From assembly GCA_020091685.1 (NCBI GenBank), contig CM034603.1:8910683-8974682 (forward strand): 64,000 bases of DNA, read 5' to 3'. The stretch is from Lutjanus erythropterus (taxonomy: Eukaryota > Chordata > Actinopteri > Lutjaniformes > Lutjanidae). Below are positions 1-10,428 of this stretch, piece by piece. Numbering within the stretch: the first letter of the stretch is position 1; each line of letters starts with the position of its first letter. Position numbers and translations under genes: made by a program. The notes under the pieces were generated by a model. It saw only the letters and a list, made by a program, of their open reading frames with translations, was not told where the DNA came from and did no database searches.

Positions 1-281
1 CATTTTTGCATTCTCTCGGAAAACTTTTGCATCCATTATTTTTTTCCCCACTCATCTACTTTTTCCTCCCCTGTGGGGGCTCCACAGCTGACAGATATTA
101 AACTAGGTATATAATTTTATTCTTTTGAATAACATTAATACAGTGAAAAATCAATACATAGTTAAGTAAACATACATGATAACAGTCACACTGTCATACA
201 GTTGTACTGCTGCAGCCCTTCTTCTGAAATCCGGGCTAACCCCAAGGAGACAGTGGGACGTTAATACAGATTTAAACTCAC
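1..281. other. tgm1 intron 6 (partial)
   Basis: AT-rich intron sequence downstream of the tgm1 exon 6 donor. No further exon, splice acceptor with conserved coding or repeat is recognisable before the window edge. Confidence 0.7.
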
Positions 282-389
282 CATGGCAGATATGACTCTG
301 ACCACATTGACAGGATCTCCTCGACCAGATGGAGGCATGTCGCTCTTCTCCAGGATAAACAGGCATGCCTCCAGAATTCCTTCATGAAA
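282..389 (-). CDS. tgm1: tgm1 exon 6
   Basis: 108 nt, exactly 36 codons in phase 0. The acceptor is tatag (AG at 391-390) and the donor is ATG|GTGAGT (GT at 281-280). It reads [20 protein letters not shown], then [16 protein letters not shown]. This aligns with the start of the catalytic core; the exon carrying the active-site Cys should follow but is not in the window. Confidence 0.93.
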
Positions 390-2499
390 CTATAGTGAAA
401 AAAAAGTACAAATCATCAGCCAAGGAAAATAGTTCATTCAATGGGGATTTTGATTATAGCTTGGGGTTAAAAAAATATATAGTATGAACAAAACGGCTGC
501 GTGCCACAGGCGGTGACATAATGATCATTCAGAACTAAAACATTCAGCACTTTCGAGTCAGATCTTGTCTTAATAGCCTGCCGTACCTGTCCAAAGTTCC
601 ATGTGCGAGAACCTATTTGCTTCTCCGTGCCATAGTAGATCCTGCCGGTGTCATTAAGAACATATTCCTTCCTCTCCTCCTCATCATCCAGGAACACCGT
701 GTCCTCTGTAAACACATGACAGCATTAAATCTACAGTATACTGTCACCTTCTGTCAGCAGTGAGAGTAGAGTTTTTCATCCTGCATTGTATAAACTTTTC
801 TTTTTCCTTACTTTTACACACAACTACGGTTATCTCTTATGGTGCTGTTAAACCAACCTTTACAAGAAGAACAAGAAAGCCCTTTTTTGTAGAACGCTAG
901 GTTCTAATACAATGATATAAGCTCAAGTCAAGGTTTTGGTTTCCTCCCTCTCTGTGAAATTGACCCAGAATCCATTCTTTACGCCAGGGGTTTTCAAACT
1001 TTTCTCAATAATATACCTCCTTTGAAATATTTTTTCAGCTAAGAACACCCTGACCAGAGTACAACATTTTTGGTGGGAAAAAAAATGGCTATATTTAAAG
1101 TTCCCATGAAGTAAGAACTAAAACTAAATTGATGTTAAAGGGTTTTTTTCTTATCATTATCATTAAGCATTATCATGTATTTTTATTTTTAATGGTATTT
1201 TATAGTTTGTGTTTTACTTTTATTCCCTGTTGGTCTCAGAGGCTACGTTCAATCTGATGACCGGTCGTGTTCACTGGGAGCTCCCAGTCTGGGAAGGGTC
1301 AGTTTATATGACCCCCTCTCCTTCCTAGCATACATCCATTGACTGCTTTAGCTGAATGCACAGCGCTAGTTGCTACTGTAGACGCCAATCAATGTCTGCA
1401 ACAAGTCCCTCCATAGCAGCCTGTTTTACAGGAGACATGTAAGCAATGAGCACTCTGCTAGGTGTTTCATAGGAACTTTAAAGAGGTAGCATACAGCGCT
1501 GTACTGTCAGCTCACCCCATTAAAGCATATTCTTCTCGATATTGAGAGTATTTTGTTGGCTCTGTTTTCACTTTCTTTTTCACCTCCTTCTCTGTGTGTG
1601 TATAAGCTATGTTTCAACCACAGATCCATTCTTGATTTTCATTCATTCAATACTGAAACTGACTTCCTGCTCACCATGACAGAGCGTACCTGCGTTTGTT
1701 GATTTCTTCTTCTGTGAGATTTTGCAGCAGTTAATGATTGCATTGAAACTAGGAATATTGAATAGAACATGTGGTTTAATCAAACTTACATTATCTTTGT
1801 GTACTGAACTTATTATAGTGTTTACTATAGTTTACTGGTATCTTTTAAATAAACTTTTTTATTAAGAATCTCACGTACTCACTGCAGTACTCCAAATTAC
1901 CCCTAGGGGTACCCCGATTTGAGAAACACTGCTTCTCTCAACTCCTCAGTGACTAAATCACTGAAGAATGTGATTTCTTTGAGGAATGACGTGAAAGAGT
2001 CCCAAAGGCCAGGAAATAGTTAAAAAACACAATGAGTCCATGGACCTTGCAGTGGGGCCAGCATTCATTTAGGGGAAACAGTCTCCTTTGAGTGACATCA
2101 GCCCTACAGACTTGGGCGTGACCCCCCCCCCCCCCCCCCCCGCTTTGTTTTTTTTTTTCCTCTCGCCATTGCCTCTGTGATTACCGGTGGGTGAGGAAAA
2201 GGAACGTGACAAAGAGAAATAAACAAAAAAGCAGTAGAAGTAGCAGAATATTCAAGATGGACATGAGAAAAAAAAAGCAAGTGGAAGGAAGAGGCTTGAA
2301 AAAGTCATGAGGGACGGGTGAGAGAAAGAAGGGAAGTTATGCTTGGGAGGGAAAGGGTGGAGGGAGAGTGGAGCGTAACAGAGAGTCTTGAGATTTTACA
2401 GGAGAAAGCAGAGCGAGGTGAGGCTGACAGCATCTGGCAGCTGTGATAATTGTGATTTTCACTTCTTACTGAATGTTTCTGCAATGTGGGTAGCACACC

Positions 2500-2530
<31 letters not shown>

Positions 2531-5500
2531 AGAGGAGGATATGGAAGAGGGGGAGGTCAGAAAACGGAGCAGCGGGGAGATAGAGCGAGGATCAGGTCAG
2601 CAGATAGCGAGGAGGGAGCGCGGCTGGGTGGGAGAGGCGTATAAAGGCAGGAAATACACATGGAGGCAGTAAAATCGAAGGAGAGGGCAGGTTGTCACCA
2701 GCTGCAGGATTACTCTGAGCTCGCCCCATGGCGGTTTTATACAGTAATTGTGGGATTTGGACTTTTATGAGCGTGAGGGGGAGATTGGTCTCGGAGAAGA
2801 AGAGATTGAAAGGGGGAAGAGGAGATTGGGCTTGCTGCCAAAAGCACCAACCCCATAATGAAAGACAGAATTTCTTTTTATCAAATCCAGGTCCACATTT
2901 TTTTATTTTGCTGTGTTGCCCATATACTACTTTTCGGCAAATATCCTGTGTGGACAGTTTGCAGCGCTCAGCAAACTGAAAGAAACTCAGCAGAATAAAC
3001 AATATATTTCATTTCCTAATGCTTTATTACATAAATAAGAGAATAATAAGTTCCTATAATAAAAAAAAAGTTTTGAATTTATTCATATGCACAGGTTAAA
3101 GGGACAGTTCACCCCAAAATCTAGATAGTTATGGTGTGAGTTGCAGATTTTTTGAAGATATCGGCCATAGAGATGCCTTCCTTCTCTCCAATATAATGGG
3201 ACTTGATGGCTTGCGGTGCTCAAAGCGACGGAAAATCATTTGAAAAACTCAACAGCAATGTGTCTTTTCATAAATCACAATCCAGTTACTCAAGATACTC
3301 AACATATCTTGTTGTGAGCAGTTTCATGTAGGAACTATTTTTCTTTCTAGTAGAAAGAAAGTAGTTTCAGACGATTCTATCCTAGAAAGTAAGTAGTTCC
3401 CACGTGAAACTGCTCACAATAAGATATGTGGATTGTTCTTGTTTAACCAGGTAATGATTGTTGGAAAGTGAAGTTTCTGTTGTATTTTTATGGCACTTTC
3501 AGCACCGCAAGAGGAGGAAGTAATCAAAGATATGTATCTTTGATTATGGAGTGAAGTGTGCCTGTGTGTACAAACATTTTATAAATGAAGCCCAGTGAGA
3601 GTTTAACTTCTACTTGAGTCATTTTTATGGAAGTAATTGTACTTTTACCTGAGTATAGGTCCTCAGTACTCTACCCACCACTATTATCAGCATTGGAAAT
3701 AAAGAGCAGTGAGGACATCATCAATAATTTTCGCTTGCCCAAGGAAACTATCCTACGCCTGACTGACTAGTTTGCAGGAGTACAGAGCCATGGGCACCAT
3801 AGGGGCATTGGGTTTTATACCCCTTAGAGTTAAAGACAGGGGTGCAACGTCCCACCCGAGTCCTGGGGCAAAGTAGGAAAAAATGCAGTTGTAAAATTCC
3901 CATAGAACTCTGGAGCGTTTGCCCACTCGCTGTGGTTTCTTTCTGGTGTGAACACCATTTGAACCACTTACAGATTGTATATGTCATTTCCTTGGTTAAA
4001 AAAGTGCTTTCTCTTCCTGTTTAGTGACTGGTGATGTCGTAGAATGTTTGCTACCAAAATGTGGACTGGCAGGGTGGGAAAGTGGGAAATGCCCGCACTG
4101 ATAAATTCATTTAATGCTCACTGTCTTACAAGACACTCATATGCACAGTCCTCTAATGTCTGCTGACATGAACATAAGAAAAACAAGATGGACCTCTTTT
4201 ATCAAAGAAAATTTTGAAAATAACGTACAAAATAAGTTGCAGCCATAAAACAATGTATCACCCGAACTGGTTTAATTCAGGGACAGGACCGTTAGGTGTG
4301 AACACGCCCTAAGAGAAAATTAAGTATGCTTTATTAAAAAAAACAAGATTTAACTGTTTTTTTATCAAACGTTATAACATCCTGATAAATGTTGATTTTA
4401 GGATAAAAATCATATCTGTATTCATAGATATTATGGGGCCACTTAAGGTCTATTTTATCTTACACACAAACTATTTTGGTCACAAACATACTTCAATGTG
4501 CTGCACAAGTGGCGTAACCAAGTGTGCCAGCAATCTTGAATCATATCCAGTCGAGTTACGTAACTCTGTTAGTTGAACTCAGGGTCACGCAGTAGCTGTT
4601 TGACGGACAGCAACATGCTCATGGATTAAATTGGACTTTCTCTCCATGTGTAACATTATATCAGGATTCCTTTCAGAGAAGAAGTGGCAAAACAGAAATC
4701 TGATTTGTACCAGTGTTTGTTATCAGAATGATGACGCTATTTGTAATACAGCAGCTATGTTCTTGGAACACTTTCCCTGGAACTGGGTCTGTATCAGACA
4801 GTTCTCCTGCAAGAAAAATGTTGACTTTGAAAAGATATTCTACTTCAAAACTAATAGTAAGCCAGATAGTTTATTAATCATTCCAGACATGTTATGCAAC
4901 GCTGTCTACCTTTTTTGCCTTCATTTTTCTCCTCACTTCTCCCTCTCTTCCACATTCCTGCCCTCCTTCTATGTAAACCCTCTGCCCAGTTCACACCCCC
5001 TGCCAATCTTACCTTCACACCAAGGGTTGAAGAGGATGATGATGTTCTTGCTTTGGCTGTGAGTAGTTGCTGCCTCGCCCTTCGAGGAGCTACATGCCAC
5101 CGTGAGCCCGTACAGGCCGCACACGGCAGTGGCCGGAGAGTTGACGGACAGCTTGGTCTTGTTGCCGTTCTGCTCCACGATCTTGGCTTCCCAGCGTTCG
5201 TCCTCCAGATGGTCCACCAGTGGGATAATGACATGAGTGCCTTTGGACACCGTGGGCAGGGGACCTAGGGTACACCACATGGGTTTTAGTTGAGTCATGT
5301 TGTACCAGGACACTCCAACAAAAAGAAAACACTAGGGTTGTTGTTCAATGCAAGTGTACGCTTTGATCTGATGGCACTTATTTTTTTTTTCTCTTCGTTT
5401 TTTACACACTGATATGGAATCTGTACTTGGTATCAGCCAGTATGTAAACTTCAGGTGCCAGAATTGGTTTCGCGAAGGAAAAAATGGCATAGGATCAGGT

Positions 5501-8500
5501 CGAGAAATTATTGTTCATGAAGAAAAGCCTGATGTGGGCTGTTAGACTACAATGCATTAAATAAATTTATTGTGGAGAGTAAGATAAGAAGATGGATACC
5601 AGTCTCGTATCTGTCAGTTAAATATAAAATTATCGCCTTGAGACTGTTGTTTAGCTTAGCAAATGTTTAGAAAATCGCCTGCCTGTAAATCTCAAGTCTC
5701 AGTGACTTTTCTGGCCAGAGCCAGGCTAGCTGTTTACCCCTGTTTCTTTGTGCTAAGCTAAGCTAACGGTCTCACAGCAGCTTAACATGCAACAGTCCGA
5801 TATGTAAATGGTTGGATGGTGGATGTGTCGCCTTAAGTGTACACTATATTTAGAATATTTCACAACTTTACCTACTCATCCTAATGGGAAACCAACATCT
5901 CATTCAACCAGACTCCAGCCGTGAAATCAGTCATTTTACCTTGCAGTTGGTCATCTTTTGATTCCTAGATCAGTTAATTTGTTTGAGTTATTGTGTGACT
6001 TCAGTGTTTTAAAAGGTTAGTTTGGATTCACCGAAGTCAATAACACAAACAAACCAACAGATTGAGGCATCTGTAGACCAGCAACTCCCATTTTCTACAA
6101 GGTAAAATCACTGTTTTTACAAAAGAGGTCTGGTTGCTTTGGAGAGAGTGAAATACCTTTTGTTTTGCAGACCCTGTCCACAGCAGTACATTGATTAGCT
6201 GGTGTACCACTTAAAACCCAATTCAACTGACTTGCTGTGAACCAAGACAGCTATTAAAATATCTCATAAAACATATTCCTTAACGAAAAATCAAACTTTT
6301 CAGAATGACATATCTGAAAAGAATGACCTTTCAAGGCAGGACATCACAATTGGATGAAAAACATCCATTAGTGGAGCAGTTTGTCTGCAAGAACCCGCTC
6401 CAAAGAGGGCAAATGTATTTGTGTGTACATGCACACCGACTTGAACATTTTGTGTTTGTGTCAAAAGCATCATTTTGCATTGTTCGCGAGAGTGAAAACT
6501 CAAGTGGTGCAGCTCGACAAAGTGCTTTTCTATTCTCTCCTTTTTTTGAATGTCAACTAACCTTGAAAGCTAAAGTTTGAGTCTGATAGCAGAAGCGGCA
6601 GCTTTGCAACACGCAGTTTGGAACCGGGTAAACTCCATTATTCATGTCACAGTAATTGTTAGTCTGTTCCCACAGTGGCTCACACAAGCATAGCAAACTG
6701 TAAACCACATATGTGCAAGGTTTGTCTGAGTAAACAAAATGTCAGGGCTGTAAAACCTCCCACACTGCACACACACACACACACACACACGCGCGCGTCT
6801 TTTCAGAAAGCCTTATGATAATTAGCTTTAATGTTTTTCCTTGTGCATGACTTAATGTTTTGCTGAAGGCTAAAAAGCTAAAACAACTTTGTGCAAACTT
6901 TAATTCCTACTAGCTGGATTAAGACATATTGGCTGCTTTCCTCCAAGCTATGTGCTCCGTGGCACCCTGCTGGGCTTTAGCTGCCATTTGCTGAAGCGAA
7001 TATGGAGTTTATCAAGAAGCCATTGTTCTCCATCCGACTGCAGCCAGGACTTCCTCCCTCACGTCTGAGTACTCGACTAAAAGGAAATCAATGTAAAACA
7101 CTCTTTTCTGCTGGGGCGACTTTATTGAAAATTGACTCCGAATCTTTATTCAGCTCCCTAGTTGAACAAAATAACAGCTTAGCGCCACAATGACACAAAG
7201 TCGTGCTTTTAGTGCAGCACTTAAGACCTTTTCACAGTGAATGTGTCTGTGAAAGCAAAGTTAATGAGAGCCCGTCGATGTGCATGGCTCAGATGGTCCA
7301 TCTGTTTCGATTCTTGTTCTCATCCCCCGGCCTCCTCTCATGCCACCATGCGCTGCGTTCTCCTTGCTGATGTAATCGCCATTTATTCCCGAGTGAGTAG
7401 CGGATGGTTGTAGTGTGAGGCCTGTAAATACCAGAGCGAGGTGTCCGGTGTCCTGACGTCTGGAAACTGTTAACACTGTGAGGTGGAGGCTGGAATCCTA
7501 AACTTGTGGTGTAGTTATGGTTGAACTGATGCCCGATTTAAATGTGCTAGCTATGTGTGGCATTTTCACCACATTTCCCATGCTTGTTTTGAGTCAGTCG
7601 CTCGTTCCCCTGTGTTTCACAGCCTGCAGCTGATACCGGTTAAAGGTGCACTCCACATATTCTGCACATTGAGACTGACAATTTATTTGACACATTTAGT
7701 TATTTAAACTATTTATCTGTTATATTTAGCTTTTATCCATTTCTTTTGAATATCTCACCATGTACCTTTTACTTTAAGTAGTGGCTTAGTGCAGTTTATT
7801 CACTGGTATACAGATTATATCATATATTATATTATCTTTTAGTCTGAGTGTACCCTCTTCTAAATCCACACTGATTTTTTTTTCCTAGGGAAAAAATAGG
7901 TCCAACTCTGCCTCTGATTCTCTAGTACTTGTTGCCTTCGTTGGGTTGGGTTTGCTAGCTTTACACTTGAGGAGTGATGATTCTATAGGGTTAGGGTAAA
8001 GGTCTGCAACCTGCAGCTCCAGAGCTTCTCCTCTGACTCCCTGCAGCTTTGACAAGATATTATATGGAACTGAATAATGGATATTTTAACATTTTAATTT
8101 CAATTCATCATTGTTGTAAGCTTTATTCTCACTTTGTCCATTTGCAAAAATGTTTACCCTAAGACTTTCTTTTGATATTTTCTCAACTACAATGTACGTC
8201 ATTTACAGCTCAGCACCTTTTCCTCTAAATATTTAAATTATAATCTAAATTATTTTGCTAGTTTTGAGTCACCTAGACTAGCTATGGATGTCTTTGAATA
8301 GACGTGGCTAAAGATAGCCAGTAATACTTCCAAACTGGCCTTTGGCAAATAATGTTAATGTTATAATGGTGGCCTACACTATCTGTTGCAAATCAGCTGC
8401 TCAAGAGGCAGTTTGCAAAAGAAACTACTTGCCCATAGACTACTTGCAAGGTGAGAGAATAGTTGTCCATGTGTGGATGGACTATGGAATAAGGAATAAT

Positions 8501-10427
8501 TCATTCAAAATGCATGATCACGTAGTTGTCTCACCATATATTCTGTGGGCCAGTATTGATTATAAGATCTGCACCTGTTCTGTGGCTAATGTTAATTTCA
8601 TAATGACTCATAATTGCTCCTGAATTCAAACAGCAGAAGGTAAGTGACGATGCGCAAATATGACTGGCCCATTTTTCTATGAACTTAATATGCAAGAGAA
8701 GTCTTACATGTCACAGTTTATAACACAGGGCATTAATCCTTTGCTGGACGGGCCTTTGATTAAAAAAAAAAAAAAAGAAAAGAAAAGAAAAAATGGGGGC
8801 ATAAATTAAATACCCACTTTTCCATGCTGACTTCAGCTGACTGTTTCAACTGTTTGTCATTACTTTTAGCACAGTTTAAACCTCAGTGCCCACTTGTTGA
8901 CTCGATAAGTTAATATTTCTTTCTAATCAAAACATAATTTAAAAAAAGAAAAAAGAGTTGCTAGAGGTGCTTTCTTAATTCTCACAAATAATAATATCTC
9001 AATTGGGCCTTCAGATTTCTAACAGAAAATCTGTATTACAAAGTTGGTGTTTGAGTTTGAAAGAAGCTGCCATTTACCAGACGGAGAGAGTCTCACTAAA
9101 CACTCATGAGTTCCCTGATTGGAATTGTAGGATCCAATGTTTCCAGTAGAAACAGTAAACATGATTCTTCAAATCCACAATTTGATTTGAGTGTCAATTT
9201 AAGGATCATAATTCATTTTATTTTTTAGCACTGGACTATTGAGTCTTGATTGGTAACGATCAACAGAATACTGATTTTAAGCCCTGACAACTGTCATTTA
9301 CATTTTCAAAATTCTTGTTGAAAAGCTTGACATAACATTTAGTGATTGTTTTCTTCAGACACACACCAAATGCTGCAGGAAGGCTGAGCGGGAGAGAAAA
9401 TTCCGTCAGTTCCATCTTTGATTTCTATTATTGAAACTGACAGTTAATTTTGATCGAGTTTTGAAAAAATATTGAAATTGTGACAGCCCTGGTTTCCAAC
9501 CACGACGCAGTGGGAATTGAAGACAAGGTATTTTGCCTTCTGCTTCTGTGATTTTGTTCATTCTTTTTTAATCTGTCTCTTTATTTATGGAAAGTGAAAT
9601 GCTACTTTTTTCCTTTTATCATTTTGCCGTTTTATTGTTTTAGTTTTGAATCTCTGTTTCCTTGCCACTGGTTTATCAGCTGGTAGAGCACAGGGAGTGT
9701 CTGTGAGATTGTTCATGTCTCCGACTGCTGATGCTAATGATCTACTAATGATGACACTGGTGATATTTACAGTATGTATCATTGTCACTGTCCATCTGTT
9801 CCATACCTGTTTTGAGATCCAGATGCATCTTGTCAGTGTCGGCGTTGAAGGGCCTGTTGAGCTCCAGCTCTATCTGGAAGGTCTGTCCTCTGCGGATGAT
9901 CAGCTCCTCCCCGTGATATAAGTCGGTGTGGTGCTCCGTCCTGTTCTGACCCGTCTTGGAGCTCAGCAGGTCCACAGAACACACTGACAGCTTTATTTCT
10001 GAGAGAGGAAGGTTCGGCATAAAATTGAAGTATATGTCTGTATCATTGCTGCTATGGATTTGATTGTTTCTGCGCTACATTTTAGAGATTTTAACCAAAC
10101 CTTGTCCTAACAATTTCAAACCCAAAAAAGTATGCCATTACCTTCCATTTCCTTTGCTTCTCCATTCTCAGGCTTCAGCTTGATGGGCTCGGGGACCGGT
10201 AGTGGAGCGGGTTTGAGTTCCACCTTATCTGTGACGTCATAGGAAGTGCTGTTCTGGCGCTTACAGCAGCACGGACACATCTTCCTGAACCAGCGGCGAC
10301 AGGCTCCCTCCTCTTGTTTCTTCTCATCGTCTTTGTGAATGCTCAGCTCCACCCTGGTGGGCGCGGCCGCTCCAGGGAAGCGCCCCAACTCTGACGTCCC
10401 TCTTACTACCAACCGCTCACCTGGCAT
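282..10427 (-). CDS. tgm1: Transglutaminase 1, N-terminal coding part (5 exons, 3' end off window)
   Basis: Transglutaminase 1 makes calcium-dependent glutamine-lysine crosslinks between proteins and is membrane-anchored in epithelia. Coding segments, in gene order, are 10427-10142, 9998-9807, 5264-5013, 705-587 and 389-282. They sum to 957 nt (319 codons) and all splice phases agree. Seen: a cysteine cluster (CPCCC) near residue 55, typical of the S-acylated anchor of TGM1; the beta-sandwich motif [18 protein letters not shown]; then [31 protein letters not shown] and WNFGQ, all diagnostic of the family. The last exon in view ends at VVRVISAM, just before the catalytic core. The Cys-His-Asp triad, calcium sites and C-terminal barrels lie left of position 1. 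The cysteine cluster favours TGM1 over TGM2, TGM5 or F13A. The start is the ATG at 10427, two bases into exon 2; an in-frame ATG at 10439 lies upstream of the splice acceptor. Confidence 0.93.
587..705 (-). CDS. tgm1: tgm1 exon 5
   Basis: 119 nt, acceptor tttacag ending at 706, donor GGACAG|GTACGG. It completes a split Glu codon and reads [19 protein letters not shown], then [20 protein letters not shown] and Q. EYVLN, GRIYYGT and WNFGQ are highly conserved transglutaminase motifs at the entry to the core domain. The exon ends in phase 0. Confidence 0.95.
985..1931. repeat. hAT-like non-autonomous element
   Basis: Left end CAGGGGTTTTCAAACTTTTC and, on the opposite strand, right end CAGTGTTTCTCAAATCGGGG form imperfect terminal inverted repeats. 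Eight-base flanks (ctttacgc and cttctctc) agree at five positions, compatible with a decayed target duplication. No transposase remains. Confidence 0.5.
2122..2158. repeat. Poly-C (20) followed by poly-T
   Basis: Twenty uninterrupted C, then GCTTTG, then a T run. The minus strand, which is the sense strand of tgm1, therefore carries G20. Confidence 0.95.
3098..3430. repeat. Incomplete GGGACAGTTCACCCC-type element
   Basis: Left end AAAGGGACAGTTCACCCCAA is clear and the interior shares GAAGATATCGGCCATAGAG and CTCTCCAATATAATGGGACT with other members. The right terminal repeat is missing. At 3300-3430 is a separate palindrome around TTTCTTTCTAGTAGAAAGAAA-like sequence with flanking GTTTCATGTAGGAACTA / TAGTTCCCACGTGAAAC arms. 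Confidence 0.55.
5013..5264 (-). CDS. tgm1: tgm1 exon 4
   Basis: 252 nt between acceptor ccctag (ending 5265) and donor GAAG|GTAAGA (GT at 5012-5011). It encodes [20 protein letters not shown], then a beta-sandwich stretch and a C-terminal [17 protein letters not shown] and LFNPWC are family hallmarks. Between [14 protein letters not shown] and IIILFNPWC the residues are Ser/Lys/Glu/Thr-rich, as in the variable loop of other TGM1 proteins. Confidence 0.94.
5265..9806. other. tgm1 intron 3 with repeats
   Basis: 4.5 kb intron. At 5700-5790 is a copy of a dispersed fish repeat with GCTAGCTGTTT and GCTAAGCTAAGCTAAC. At about 5840-6250 is sequence related to 14650-14960 (the TGATGGGAAACCA, TCAACCA and GTAGACCAGCA blocks). 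A mixed CA/CG microsatellite lies at 6768-6798 and an A-rich run at 8761-8793. The remainder shows nothing recognisable. Confidence 0.65.
9807..9998 (-). CDS. tgm1: tgm1 exon 3 (start of N-terminal beta-sandwich)
   Basis: 192 nt, acceptor ctctcag ending at 9999, donor ACAG|GTATGG. It joins in phase 1 on both sides. It encodes [19 protein letters not shown], then [20 protein letters not shown] and a strand-rich stretch ending DLKT. These match the first strands of the transglutaminase N domain, and the EHHT and RRGQ motifs are nearly invariant in TGM1. Confidence 0.93.
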
Positions 10428-10428
10428 T
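10142..10428 (-). CDS. tgm1: tgm1 exon 2 (start codon exon)
   Basis: The acceptor (tctcccag) ends at 10429, the ATG occupies 10427-10425, and the donor is G|GTAATGG with GT at 10141-10140, leaving phase 1. It encodes about 95 residues: [10 protein letters not shown] at the start, a basic and acidic low-complexity stretch ([10 protein letters not shown]), [15 protein letters not shown], then a Pro/Lys/Glu-rich linker. The Cys cluster flanked by basic residues is the expected membrane anchor. The N-terminal region is poorly conserved in the family, so the anchor pattern and position are the main evidence. Confidence 0.88.

Larger units (their letters stand above)
706..5012. other. tgm1 intron 4 with repeats
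   Basis: 4.3 kb intron. It holds an hAT-like element (985-1931), a poly-C/poly-T tract (2122-2158), a CA run (about 2499-2529), a purine-rich GA stretch (2260-2700) and half of a GGGACAGTTCACCCC-type element (from 3098). A short 'CTTGAGTC...TACCTGAGTAT' fragment (3605-3680) belongs to the family that is full-length at 19175-19858. No coding sequence is supported. Confidence 0.7.

Noticed and set aside
2592-3002. 136-codon minus-strand frame in tgm1 intron 4
   Set aside because: Arises from a GA-rich stretch on the plus strand; no motif and no paired splice sites in frame with neighbouring exons.
4878-5332. Overlapping frames on both strands around tgm1 exon 4
   Set aside because: Only the frame with KGTHVIIP and NPWC is real; the others are shadows of the GC-rich exon.
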